From positions 5,084,001 to 5,148,000 of the forward strand of contig NW_020825313.1 of NCBI RefSeq assembly GCF_003286085.1: 64,000 nt of DNA. The letters are read 5' to 3'. The notes below the pieces were generated by a model. That model worked only from the letters and a program-made list of their open reading frames with translations. It ran no database searches and was not told the DNA's origin. Both the position numbers and the translations under genes were made by a program. Within the stretch, counting starts at the first letter, position 1; the number at the start of each line of letters is the position of its first letter. Origin of the DNA: Drosophila persimilis (lineage: Eukaryota > Arthropoda > Insecta > Diptera > Drosophilidae). Positions 11,396 to 22,037 of the stretch are shown in pieces.

Positions 11396-12053
11396 TTAAT
11401 CAGTGAGAATTGATTTGATATCTATGTGGTCTATGATTTCTGGATTAATTACGTTAACTTTTTCAAGAGTCCAGGTGAGCATGACAGCTCCCAATTCGGT
11501 TATTAGCATTCTATGGCGTGTAGTGAGGGCCTCGAACAGGTGTCCCGTGTCCACCCGTTGGTCCTTTGTGGTCTTCAGAATTTTATTGACTGTGTCCGTG
11601 AGTTGATTTATCTTTTCTTGCGTTCTGGTGTTAATGTCGATTTGTCTATTATTTGCAGTGACTAGCTGCGTATTCTTAAGGTCGTTTGAGTCTGGCGTAC
11701 CCGCTAAAGCCTTAAGAGCTGTCCCCAGGCAGTCAAGGCTTCTTACCCTTCTGTGGTGAACGTCGAGGGCAGTTAGCATGTCTTGTACGTGTCTTGTGTC
11801 CTATCTCCAACAACTTCCTCATGTGGGATTGTGGAAACAAGTCTGTCAACTTCATTGTCTCGTCGGTCATGGATCAGTAGTCGGTGAATTTAGTCGGGTG
11901 TCGTAAGTATCCGTACTGGTCCCAAAGCAGTATGTCGGCGTCCATGATGGAAATATAGTTCGCGGGCGTGTAGTCCGTTACCCGTGCAGTCGTAGTCAAG
12001 AGTGAAAGTGTCAAAATTATAAGCCGAAATGTTATAAGGAAAAAGGGATTAAA
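11396..12053 (-). pseudogene. errantivirus env fragment (unit 3)
   Basis: Same truncated Env N-terminal part as in unit 2, with a 127-residue open stretch (11,396-11,779), a shift near 11,797 and a stop near 11,876. Confidence 0.8.
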
Positions 12054-12054
12054 A

Positions 12055-12915
12055 TTACAAATTATCGACGGAGGTTGCCCTTGTTGACCACCCTCCCCTT
12101 GATGAGGACCTTAGTCCGTCGCAGAGGGGCGAAAGGACTCCTTCGCCTACTTCGAAGACCCTGTTCTGTCGGTTTTTATTTAGTCTGGTATTTTGCTCGA
12201 TCTGAGATTCCTCCATCTTTTTTATAATGCCCTGGGTGCATTCCGGCGAAGCGGTGGTTAAGACATCCTTGGGCCTTTGCTTGGTTACCGAATGAATGGA
12301 GCTATTATATTGGACGGTAGCTTGCAAGATAAGGTCACTGTGTCTACGATTCCTCCCTGAAGTTTCAGGCACCTGGCTATTTCGAACAGGGCCGTTCGAT
12401 AAGCTGTGGAGTAGTAGTGCCTTTACGATGCTTACATCATTATTCTTCAAAAGAAGAGACCTTATTGTCTCGGACTTAAGAGCAGGCTCATTATCGCAAT
12501 AGACTTGCTTTGCCCTGGGAAAGACGTTCATTAGTATCAGTAGAGGGGTCGTAGGTCCTCTATTGCCCTGGATGCAATGGGTTGCACCAACGCGAACTTG
12601 GATAGTTTGTCTACGCAGGGGAGGAAGAATTTTTTGTCTGTGGAGAAGATGTCAACGTGTAACATCTCTCAAGCTTGTGAGGGAATCGGCGCTTGGCCGA
12701 GTTCTTGGTTTTTTGGGTGCCTATCGTACTTTGCCCTTGCGCAAACTTTACAATTTAGGACCACCTCGTTGGCTAATTTAGACATTTTTGGGAAATAATA
12801 AGATCGTGGCCGCATCGGACTCCGGGTCTTAGTGGTTGTTTTGCAGGGCGTTAACGTTTTGGTGCGATAGAGCATCGGCCACGTGGGTTTCTTTGCCTAG
12901 TTTGGCCCCTGTTTC
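12055..12915 (-). pseudogene. errantivirus integrase fragment (unit 3)
   Basis: Frame 12,055-12,531 covers catalytic core to C-terminus with the shared 23 nt deletion; the zinc-binding end is at 12,669-12,875. It differs from unit 2 by single bases only, e.g. near 12,111. Confidence 0.85.
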
Positions 12916-13087
12916 GCGCACACTCAAAAAATTGTTAAAATATATGGTAGCCTGCGAGACCGTCAGCACCTCTGCGTTTTTGGCGACTTCAATTTGGGTT
13001 CATTGGTATGGACCGGCGATCCGCAGTCGTCGGCTAGGATACCAAGTAGTCTGCATTTGCCGCACGAGATTCTTTTGCTAGATGATT

Positions 13088-13713
13088 GTTTTATTATGGG
13101 GTGAACCCAAGTAAATATTATTTTTAATAGGCTAAATAGGTTAGTGATGCACCTGTTGGAGAAGATTCCCTCGTAAATTATTTTGTCTTTATGTCCCGCG
13201 TGAATCAGTTGGGCAGGGATAATGCCATCTGGCCCCGCGGACTTGTATGGTTTACAATTTTTTTAACGCCCAGGAAATATTCTCCTGGCTTAGCAGGTTC
13301 AGGATGGCATTTGAGACGACAGATGGAGGCGCGAAGTAGTTGGGTCTGTTTTCATCGCAGCCGGGGAAGTGGGTGTTAAGGAGAAGATGTAGCGACTCAT
13401 TGCTGGACGTTGTTCAAGACTGGTCGACATTATTCAGCTAGCCCAGAGTGGCTGTTGTCTTTGAGAGAACTCTGCGCAAGCGCGAGGCTTCTGAGTTATT
13501 TTCGATTTCTCTACAGAACTTACCCTATGAGGCGCGTTTGGCTTTCCTAAGTTATTTATTATAAGTTGGCAGACTGACCATGTATTCGGCACAGTTCCGC
13601 TCAACGTTCTCAGCCTTAGCTTTGGTAAAGAGTCTCCGGGAGGCTCTCCTCGCAGCGCTTGCTGCGACTTAGTCTCCGCCCGACCACAATTAGCCAGCAT
13701 CCTGGCAGATACA
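13088..13713 (-). pseudogene. LINE ORF2 fragment, longest copy (unit 3)
   Basis: Retains a 39 bp, 13-codon segment (about 13,461-13,499) reading ENNSEASRLRRVLSK across its junctions, which fits the linker of R1/LOA-type LINEs and is missing in units 1 and 2. RT entry motif SAGPDGIIPAQL is near 13,235. The adjacent 12,916-13,087 is unassigned. Confidence 0.72.
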
Positions 13714-14125
13714 TGACCGTACCAGGAGCGTATAGTCGCATTTCCACCGGTGTGTACAGTTACGACAGGTGCCGATTCGTTCGTGACCCCTGTATCCTGG
13801 GAGGTGAGGCACAGTCGCCTCTGATTCAGGGCAAGCCAAGAGCCCGAGACGCCTGTGTCCCGTCCCGTTCTCGTGACCGGCTGCACATATCTCTCTCTCG
13901 AATTCGAACTCGAAACAGTGCAAAACATCTCGGTAATTCGTTTGTGCATAGCTGTTGGTTCTTTTTCGGTCGTCGCTTCGTTGCTTTGCCGGAGCATACA
14001 TTTTGGACACACACAAATAATAAATGCCACAAAATTGAACTCAAAAACGTTTGTAAGCTCGTCTGAACTCTCGCGTTGCATCGTTTTTATTTAACTGTGA
14101 TCGACTCACACACTCCGCGTCAACA
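13714..14125 (+). mobile_element. BEL-type LTR (between units 3 and 4)
   Basis: Near-identical to the two preceding LTR segments, ending CAACA at 14,125. No PBS could be matched to a tRNA. Confidence 0.45.
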
Positions 14126-14168
14126 TTTTAAAACCAAAACAATGGGAAACGAGGTGGAACGTTGTGAG

Positions 14169-14583
14169 TTGGGGCGGAAGGGGTTGGGGCGAAGTTTTGA
14201 AATATACGTTTTATATTGAGATCTAACAGGAGTGTGGATACCAAATTTGGTTACTCTAGCCTTAAAAGTCTCTGAGATTTGTGGATACCCCAGATTTCCT
14301 TCCTTTGCGGTGGCGGAAGGGGGTGTGGCGAAGTTTAAAAAAAAAATCTTCTAACAGTGACATATCACAGAATTCCGGATATAAAATGTCGTTGTTCTAG
14401 CATAGTCTTTATAGTCTTTGAGCACTAGGCGCTTATAATGACGGACAGATTCGACTCGGCTATTGATGCTGATCAAGAATATATATACTTTGTGGGGTCG
14501 GAAACGATTCCTTCTGGACGTAACACACATCCATTTTCACCAAAAATCGAATATACCCCTATACTCACTTGGAGTATCGGGTA
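14169..14583 (-). mobile_element. DINE-1/INE-1 fragment, reversed (unit 4)
   Basis: Fourth copy of the DINE-1 insertion in the BEL leader; terminal hairpin ends at 14,583. Confidence 0.85.
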
Positions 14584-14620
14584 AAAAAGGAAAATTAACA
14601 GAAGGGGTGGATCGTTGGCT

Positions 14621-16070
14621 ATGGGAAATAATAGTGATACTTTGATAGTTGGCGATGCTCAATCTAGTGATAGGGTTAGTGCGAACGCAGCTAACACCCA
14701 ATTCCCTGCATCGCGGATTTCCTTCATGAGGCTGAAGACTAAAGCCATTTTCGATAGGCTAGAGTCCATACGCACAGAGATGGATCGCGAAAAGCTGCGC
14801 CAAATGGATGAATTTGATTTGCGAGGATTGCTGGAATCATTGACGGAGCTGAAATCTAATTTTATTGTGGCGCACACCAGTTTGGGGGAAGTGGATTTTG
14901 AGTCTTTGTCCAGTGAACTACCAGGAAAATTTGACTCGTCTATCCTATCATTGAGGACCATTCTACAGCGTGAGTTGGGCAATCGGTTGAAGCCCACGCG
15001 TTGTTCCACGTTTCAAATGAACCCAAGTGAATCCAACCCAATGATTATGTACATGGTCAATCGATCGCGATAGCCAAAGCTGCAGCTGCCCAAGTTCAGC
15101 GGAGACTACACAGAGTGGACAAGCTTCTATTCCATGTTCACATCTGTTATTGATAGTGAAGCTGAGCTGACTTCTATTGAGAAGTCCTGCGGTCTGTTAA
15201 AGCGGTTCTGTTTGAGCGGAGCGGCGTTGGACACCATTAGTTCGTTGGAGATGAACGAAGCTAAGTACAGTACCGCATTAGATATTCTCAAAAAACGATT
15301 TGCTAATAAAAATTTCATTCTACAGGCACACACTAGAGAAATATTTGGGCTGGCGCGTGGGGACTCATCTGACTCATCTGCAGCGGACGTTTACGGACGC
15401 CGCCACCCCACCTCAGATTGGAAGCGCTGGCAACTAAGGAGGAAATAGCTGATTGCATTTGAATATGGACAGGCAGACTCAAGTTAAATGGGAAGCAGCT
15501 TCGTCGAATCACGATCTTCCATCCTGGGACAAAGATCGTCGTACCCTTGAAGGCATTCATAACTCCATGCAAAAGCAAGATGGTCAGGTTGGCAAGTCGG
15601 GGAAAACCGTGAGTACGCATCACCGAAAATCGATTGTAGCATCGTACGCTCCTGTTTCCTCTGTTGTGTGAGGGCACGAACGGTTCAACGGTTCAAAACT
15701 CTATCGCCGAACGATCGAAACAAGGAAGCAAGTAGGCTCTTGTTATGCGTCAATTGCCTACAAAAGGTCATCACGTGAAAAATTGTAAATCGGGTCCCTA
15801 CTGTACTTGCCAATCGAAGCACCGCACTGTTCTGCATTTTCTTCGCCTAACACAGACATTACATACTGTGTCTTCTATTGAGCCGCCTCCAAATCATACC
15901 GGCATTGTTGCATTGCCGCCCTCCTTGCCGCAAGCGCATATATATCCCAGCGTCCGTCTGAGCCTGTTCTATTAGCCACCGTCGCCGTCGCTAAACAGCT
16001 TCGACTGTGAAAAACTAAGTCACTTACATCAGTCTATGGCATAGGAGATCGTAGATTCTGAACTGAAGGC
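14621..16070 (+). pseudogene. BEL/Pao gag with protease remnant, best copy (unit 4)
   Basis: ATG at 14,621. One frame runs to 15,448 interrupted only by the TAG at 15,071-15,073; the core stop of units 2 and 3 is absent here (AALDTISSLEMNEAK, KKRFANKNFILQAHTREI). A shift at about 15,448 and a stop near 15,669 follow. The knuckle half HHVKNCKSGPYCTC is near 15,770-15,815; the frame then stays open to 15,975. Protease active-site residues are deleted. Confidence 0.87.
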
Positions 16071-16112
16071 ATCTCAGTGGATCCCTTAATCTCTAATAGA
16101 GGTTCCTGTGAC

Positions 16113-16769
16113 TTAATCAGTGAGAATTGATTTGATATCTATGTGGTCTATGATTTCTGGATTAATTACGTTAACTTTTTCAAGAGTCCAGGTGAGCATG
16201 ACAGCTCCCAATTCGGTTAATAGCATTCTATGGCGTGTAGTGAGGGCCTCGAACAGGTGTCCAGTGTCCACCCGTTGGTCCTTTGTGGTCTTCAGAATTT
16301 TATTGACTGTGTCCATGAGTTGATTAATCTTTTCTTGCGTTCTGGTGTTAATTTCGATTTGTCTATTATTTGCAGTGACAGGCTGCGTATTCTTAAGGTC
16401 GTTTGAGTCTGGCGTACCCGCTAAAGCCTGAAGAGCTGTCCCCAGGCAGTCAAGGCTTCTTACCCTTCTGTGGTGAACGTCGAGGGCAGTTAGCATGTCT
16501 TGTACGTGTCCTGTGTCTATCTCCAACAACTTCCTCATGTGGGATTGTGGAAACAAGTCTGTCAACTTCATTGTCTCGTCGGTCATGGATCTGTAGTCGG
16601 TGAATTTAGTCGGGTGTCGTAAGTATCCGTACTGGTCCCAAAGCAGTATGTCGGCGTCCATGATGGAAATATAGTTCTCGGGCGTGTAGTCCGTTACCCG
16701 TGCAGTCGTAGTCAAGAGTGAAAGTGTCAAAATTATAAGCCGAAATGTTATAAGGAAAAAGGGATTAAA
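16113..16769 (-). pseudogene. errantivirus env fragment, uninterrupted 205 residues (unit 4)
   Basis: The open frame 16,113-16,730 begins at MTLSLLTTTARV inside a hydrophobic signal-like stretch that extends upstream toward 16,769, overlapping the end of the integrase as in errantiviruses. It includes the RRVR basic site (near residue 95) and LGTALQALAGTPD, then ends at a stop at the junction with BEL sequence. Errantivirus Env proteins are about twice as long and end in a membrane anchor, which is missing. Unlike units 1-3 there is no internal frameshift. Confidence 0.82.
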
Positions 16770-16770
16770 A

Positions 16771-17654
16771 TTACAAATTATCGACGGAGGTTGCCCTTGT
16801 TGACCACCCTCCCCTTGATGAGGACCTTAGTCCGTCGCAGAGGGGCGAAAGGACTCCTTCGCCTACTTCGAAGACCCTGTTCTGTCGGTTTTTATTTAGT
16901 CTGGTATTTTGCTCGATCTGAGATTCCTCCATCTTTTTTATAATGCCCTGGGTGCATTCCGGCGAAGCGGTGTTTAAGACATCCTTGGGCCTTTGCTTGG
17001 TTACCGAATGAATGGAGCTGTTATATTGGACGGTAGCTTGCAAGATAAGGTCACTGTGTCTACGATTCCTCCCTGAAGTTTCAGGCACCTGGCTATTTCT
17101 GACAGGGTGCTATGGAAATGTTCCACCTGGCCGTTCGATAAGCTGTGGAGTAGTGGTGCCTTTACGATGCTTACATCATTATTCTTCAAAAGAAGAGACC
17201 TTATGGTCTCGGACTTAAGAGCAGGCTCATTATCGCAATAGACTTGCTTTGCCCTGGGAAAGACGTTCATTAGTATCAGTAGAGGGGTCGTAGGTCCTCT
17301 ATTGCCCTGGATGCAATGGGTTGCACCAACGCGAACTTGGATAGTTTGTCTACGCAGGGGAGGAAGAATTTTTTGTCTGTGGAGAAGATGTCAACGTGTA
17401 ACATCTCTCAAGCTTGTGAGGGAATCGGCGCTTGGCCGAGTTCTTGGTTTTTTGGGTGCCTATCGTACTTTGCCCTTGCGCAAACTTTACAATTTAGGAC
17501 CACCTCGTTGGCTAATTTAGACATTTTTGGGAAATAATAAGATCGTGGCCGCATCGGACTCCGGGTCTTAGTGGTTGTTTTGCAGGGCGTTAACGTTTTG
17601 GTGCGACAGAGCATCGGCCACGTGGTTTTCTTTGCCTAGTTTGGCCCCTGTTTC
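16771..17654 (-). pseudogene. errantivirus integrase (unit 4)
   Basis: The minus strand encodes the zinc-binding domain (about 17,614-17,408), the core with CDNEPAL and GQVEHFHSTL (17,270-17,001), and the C-terminal domain (17,088-16,771). Both the second catalytic Asp and the Glu region are present, since the 23 nt deletion of units 1-3 is absent. A frame change near 17,090 splits core from C-terminus. Confidence 0.87.
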
Positions 17655-18470
17655 CAGCGTTTGATTTTGGCATTTGGATTGCTCTTGGATACCGAGAACG
17701 TGAGCTGCAACGCATCGCGTTGGGCCTGATTAAACTGTACCTGGATCTTTTTTGACCTGTACTTGCTGACGGATCGCTTTTCTCCTTTCAGAATGCCGGA
17801 GATTGGTTTCGCGAATGCTCCGAAATCCTTAATGAAACAACGGTAATAGCTGGCTAGAACCATGAATGATCTAACGCTAAATACCGTTTTAGGCTCAACG
17901 TAGTGCTGAATGGCTTTCACATTTTCTGGGTCCGTTTTGGCGCCGTGTTTAAAGTTGCGATAAAGCCAAGGTACTCGACGCTTTCTTTAAAAAATTTTGA
18001 CTTTTCGCGGGCCTCTCATGTTTACAGTATGAAGGCTCTGTAATACCCAGCCGACGTGCTTGACGTGCTCCACTTCGTTTTCGAAGAAGACGATGACATT
18101 GTCAACGTGCACGTAGCACGATTTACCGATTTGTTCCTGTAGAACATCATCGATCGTGCGCTGAAAAATACCTCCGGCATTTTTTAAACCGAAGGGTAGT
18201 CGACAAAATTCGTACTTCCCCCCCTTAGCTGATAATGCCGTTTTCTCCTGATCAGATTCTGCTATAGTGATTTGAGTTTCTGATGATGCCGTTTCGTAAG
18301 AGATCGTTAACCTCTGAGGTTGCCAAATCTTCGACACCTTTGAGGTATGGATACAGCTTTGAGTAGACCGTGTTTTCGTCGGTCGTACGGCTGTAGCCAC
18401 TCCGGCTGTAGCCACTACGTCTGTATTATAAGGCAGCAGCTTGTCAGCGGTCAAAGAATTTTAGGAAATC
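17655..18470 (-). pseudogene. errantivirus reverse transcriptase, inactive (unit 4)
   Basis: The RT palm (18,454-17,987) shows KYEFCRLPFGLKNAGGIFQR and the motif-C region as YVHVDN in place of the YxDD box. Motif A is lost in frame-shifted sequence. The thumb region (17,920-17,636) reads RSFMVLASYYRCFIKDFGAF, then jumps by deletion from NPNAKIKRWK to the RNase H/integrase connector, so most of RNase H is gone. A frameshift near 17,940 separates the parts. No activity is possible. Confidence 0.88.
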
Positions 18471-18475
18471 CGCTT

Positions 18476-18844
18476 TTACCGCAGGTGATGCTTGTATATC
18501 TTCGTTTTTAGTGTGGTTGACGTTAGTACACTTGCCTCCGAAGTTTCACCTATTTTTATTTTGCCTTCATTAAGACATAATACCGCCCCTACTTGTTTTA
18601 TTAGGTCAAGTACTATGATCCCATCGAATGTAGTCATGGAATCCAATAGGAAGAAGAAGGTGTCGTGTCCAAAAATGCGGATCTTGCATGTCTTATTGTT
18701 TGAGCCATGGATGGATTGCACGGTGAAAGGGGATTCGACAGGGTAAACTTTTTTTAGCCGTTCGTTTGGTCGTTGGACCGAACCCGTGTCGATTAGAAAA
18801 GACATGCCTACCCCTGTTATTCTGCGCCGAATGAACGAAAGCAT
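18476..18844 (-). pseudogene. errantivirus protease (unit 4)
   Basis: A 122-residue frame with the aspartyl protease active site FLIDTGS near the N-terminus and the FDGIIVLDLI segment further on, in the usual place between gag and RT. The frame itself is open, but gag upstream and RT downstream are broken. Confidence 0.8.
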
Positions 18845-19255
18845 TAACCTTCCCCTAAAAAATTAGCGTTGTCGCTATCTGTGTCAGAGTCGTTGCTGTC
18901 GTCTATTTCTGCTACCGCTTCCTGTGCTACTTGTGCGTAGTTTTCCTCTTGTTCAGCGACTGCCTTTAGGAGGTTTATCATTTTCCCCCTTTGGCCAGTT
19001 GCACGATCGGAACCTGCGGAGCGTTTGCTACCTTGGGCTTAACCCTGATTTTGAGATTTTTGTGAGTTCGTTGGTTGCCTGTATTTCGAGGACCGACCAC
19101 CGCGGTGCACCGGCCTGAATTATATCGGCGCTATAGTGGCCGTTTTGTTTTTTATAATGGAGATTTTTTCCCTGTTGGTTCTGGTTGGACTTTTTCGTGA
19201 CTTGGGATTACTGATTCTGACGGCGTTGTTGTCGTTGGTCAGAGTGGGAATACAT
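18845..19255 (-). pseudogene. errantivirus gag C-terminal remnant (unit 4)
   Basis: Across two frames the minus strand gives an Asn/Gln-rich tail (NQNQQGKNLHYKKQNGHYSA near 19,200-19,130), KVANAPQVPIVQLAKGGK near 19,020, and an acidic end (EIDDSNDSDTDSDNANF near 18,880). This resembles errantivirus Gag C-termini in composition and place. It is cut off at about 19,255 where plus-strand gypsy sequence starts. Confidence 0.65.
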
Positions 19256-19257
19256 TT

Positions 19258-19702
19258 CCCAGTCAGCCGGCGGAGATTGAGAGGCGGACTCGAGCCCAAA
19301 GCCAAGAGCCAAAGGTCCCAATTGCTTGAACCAACAGTGCAACGCTTGGAGTACATCCCACTGGTTTCGAGCCACGATCGGGCCGACAAGCCAAGTGAAT
19401 CGAGTCAGAGCGAACGCGTCAGGCGCCGACTGAGAGGCGGATTTGGGCTTCGTACCAAGAATCGCTGGCCCCCTTCGTTAGAGCCGGCGGAGCCACGCTT
19501 GGAGACGCCTTGGGGGGTCCAAAGTGGATCGCGCTCACTAAAAACGTAGAGGAGAACCAACAGTCGAACCAGCACCGGAGGCAGAGTAGCGAGATACCAA
19601 TAAAACATAATTGTCATATCAGTAACAAAACCTAACCCGTGCACCCACTGACCGCTGAGCCAGCTCAGCTGAATCAGACGGAACAAAACGGTTCGTTATA
19701 AC
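19258..19702 (+). mobile_element. LTR (3' part) of second gypsy element (unit 4)
   Basis: Lies directly upstream of a tRNA-Lys primer site and carries AATAAA at 19,599-19,604. Its 5' boundary is not visible because it is joined to errantivirus gag. It contains two related blocks, GGCGGACTCGAGCCCAAAGCC near 19,283 and GGCGGATTTGGGCTTCG near 19,436. Confidence 0.6.
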
Positions 19703-19720
19703 TGTCGCCCAACGTGGGGC
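19703..19720 (+). promoter_or_regulatory. primer binding site, tRNA-Lys type
   Basis: TGTCGCCCAACGTGGGGC matches the complement of the 3' end of insect tRNA-Lys at 17 of 18 positions (T for G at position 3). A tRNA-Lys primer is used by Osvaldo/Ulysses-type gypsy elements, which supports the family guess. Confidence 0.8.
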
Positions 19721-19759
19721 CTCACGACAAGAAAAAGACAGAGTGCATTTGGGGAAGGG

Positions 19760-20625
19760 CGGTGCTGAGAAGGTCGAAAGGTCCCGAAGGTGCGAAAATG
19801 AGGAGCCGACGATGGGTTCATTCGCTGAGGAAGGAGGACTTCATCTAGTGTGCCCAGGCGTGCGGTCTTCAATTGGAAGGCACGCTGTCCGAGATTCGTA
19901 GAGTATTCAAGGAATATGTAGGAAAGCACGGAGAGCAGCCGGAGTATGCGGACTCGCTCGAAGGCTTGGAAATTAATGAGGACGGGTCAGATCCATACGA
20001 GTGCCTGGCGAGCGTGGTTCAGGCATAGCTGTGCAGGCGGCCAGCCGAGTCCCAAGACGAGCTTATAGTGAGCATGGTAGTCCCGGTGAAAAGCCGATCG
20101 CCCAGCAGGCCACGGGCCGAGAGTGGGGAGAGGCCGACCAGGCTGGCACAGCCAGAGCAAAGGAGCGCTAGAAACCCATATTGGTTTTCAGAGAGGAGAG
20201 AAGGGGTGGATTATCGGCGGGGACCAGACGAACAGGCAACACAAGACCGCCTGGATTGAGTTTTGCTCATGTCGCCTAGCATGTCTGGGAGTGCATAGTT
20301 GCAGAGAGCTGGATCATATAATGACACTGGTCGACGAATTTGAGGCGCTGGTGAAGGATCGGCTGAAGTTCTAGAGGGAATGTCCTGCGAATAGAGCGAA
20401 AGAAAATATTCCGTTTACGCGGCCGGCGGTATTGGGGATATATCGCCGCTGCAAGGATGAGTCAGCCGCCAGCTCTGAACCAGCAGTGGACAGAAAGTCG
20501 GCCCCGACGCAGCGGGACGACCATTTAAACTCAAATATAGAGAGTAGGTTAGCTAAAAACCCCGCCCAGGCGTGTCGACGATGCGGCCGCCATTTGGCAC
20601 AAGCATGCAATGGTCGACCAATAAC
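19760..20625 (+). pseudogene. gypsy (Osvaldo/Ulysses-like) gag, truncated (unit 4)
   Basis: The recognisable part begins with GTLSEIRRVFKEYVG near 19,890, continues EYADSLEGLEINEDGSDPYE to a TAG near 20,026, then shifts frame to DEFEALVKDRLKF and DESAASSEPAVDRKSAPTQ, ending in a CRRCGRHLAQAC zinc knuckle at about 20,575-20,610. At 20,625 it is cut by the junction back to errantivirus env. Confidence 0.7.
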
Positions 20626-21152
20626 AGGGCCTCGAACAGGTGTCCCGTGTCCACCCGTTGGTCCTTTGTGGTCTTCAGAATTTTATTGACTGTGTCCATG
20701 AGTTGATTAATCTTTTCTTGCGTTCTGGTGTTAATGTCGATTTGTCTATTATTTGCAGTGACTAGCTGCGTATTCTTAAGGTCGTTTGAGTCTGGCGTAC
20801 CCGCTAAAGCCTGAAGAGCTGTCCCCAGGCAGTCAAGGCTTCTTACCCTTCTGTGGTGAACGTCGAGGGCAGTTAGCATGTCTTGTACGTGTCCTGTGTC
20901 TATCTCCAACAACTTCCTCATGTGGGATTGTGGAAACAAGTCTGTCAACTTCATTGTCTCGTCGGTCATGGATCTGTAGTCGGTGAATTTAGTCGGGTGT
21001 CGTAAGTATCCGTACTGGTCCCAAAGCAGTATGTCGGCGTCCATGATGGAAATATAGTTCTCGGGCGTGTAGTCCGTTACCCGTGCAGTCGTAGTCAAGA
21101 GTGAAAGTGTCAAAATTATAAGCCGAAATGTTATAAGGAAAAAGGGATTAAA
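20626..21152 (-). pseudogene. errantivirus env fragment, further truncated (unit 5)
   Basis: Same Env N-terminal part as unit 4 (signal-like start near 21,113, RRVR site, LGTALQALAGTPD), but cut at 20,626 about 44 codons earlier by the fusion to gypsy gag. The open frame runs on into the gypsy sequence for a few residues by chance. Confidence 0.82.
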
Positions 21153-21153
21153 A

Positions 21154-22037
21154 TTACAAATTATCGACGGAGGTTGCCCTTGTTGACCACCCTCCCCTTG
21201 ATGAGGACCTTAGTCCGTCGCAGAGGGGCGAAAGGACTCCTTCGCCTACTTCGAAGACCCTGTTCTGTCGGTTTTTATTTAGTCTGGTATTTTGCTCGAT
21301 CTGAGATTCCTCCATCTTTTTTATAATGCCCTGGGTGCATTCCGGCGAAGCGGTGTTTAAGACATCCTTGGGCCTTTGCTTGGTTACCGAATGAATGGAG
21401 CTGTTATATTGGACGGTAGCTTGCAAGATAAGGTCACTGTGTCTACGATTCCTCCCTGAAGTTTCAGGCACCTGGCTATTTCTAACAGGGTGCTATGGAA
21501 ATGTTCCACCTGGCCGTTCGATAAGCTGTGGAGTAGTGGTGCCTTTACGATGCTTACATCATTATTCTTCAAAAGAAGAGACCTTATGGTCTCGGACTTA
21601 AGAGCAGGCTCATTATCGCAATAGACTTGCTTTGCCCTGGGAAAGACGTTCATTAGTATCAGTAGAGGCGTCGTAGGTCCTCTATTGCCCTGGATGCAAT
21701 GGGTTGCACCAACGCGAACTTGGATAGTTTGTCTACGCAGGGGAGGAAGAATTTTTTGTCTGTGGAGAAGATGTCAACGTGTAACATCTCTCAAGCTTGT
21801 GAGGGAATCGGCGCTTGGCCGAGTTCTTGGTTTTTTGGGTGCCTATCGTACTTTGCCCTTGCGCAAACTTTACAATTTAGGACCACCTCGTTGGCTAATT
21901 TAGACATTTTTGGGAAATAATAAGATCGTGGCCGCATCGGACTCCGGGTCTTAGTTTTTGTTTTGCAGGGCGTTAACGTTTTGGTGCGATAGAGCATCGG
22001 CCACGTGGTTTTCTTTGCCTAGTTTGGCCCCTGTTTC
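21154..22037 (-). pseudogene. errantivirus integrase (unit 5)
   Basis: Copy of the unit 4 integrase with zinc-binding end (21,997-21,791), CDNEPAL and GQVEHFHSTL core (21,653-21,384) and C-terminal domain (21,471-21,154), and the same frame change near 21,473. Confidence 0.87.

Larger units (their letters stand above)
9339..14062. repeat. Array A unit 3
   Basis: Full 4,724 bp unit. It keeps a 39 bp LINE segment (about 13,461-13,499) absent from units 1 and 2, which in the LINE frame restores a plausible 13-codon stretch, so unit 3 has the ancestral state there. It alone carries three TTTCCTCTG copies at about 10,931-10,957, which removes a stop present in the other units. Confidence 0.92.
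14063..20625. repeat. Array A unit 4, hybrid and longer
   Basis: The first 3.6 kb match units 1-3, but at 17,654 the sequence leaves their path and continues through errantivirus RNase H/RT, protease and gag on the minus strand, then a gypsy LTR, primer site and gag on the plus strand. It lacks the integrase deletion of units 1-3 and has an uninterrupted env fragment, so it is the better preserved source for the errantivirus block. It ends where gypsy gag is abruptly joined back to errantivirus env at 20,625/20,626. Confidence 0.9.

Noticed and set aside
1-14062. CRISPR-like or phage tandem organisation
   Set aside because: Repeat units are kilobases long, contain eukaryotic retroelements and lack short repeat-spacer structure.
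16113-19255. An intact, infectious-type errantivirus provirus
   Set aside because: Gag is mostly missing, RT lacks catalytic residues, RNase H is deleted, env is truncated and no LTR pair is present.
19703-19720. A tRNA-Lys gene fragment
   Set aside because: Only the 18 bases complementary to the tRNA 3' end are present, directly after an LTR, so it is a primer site.
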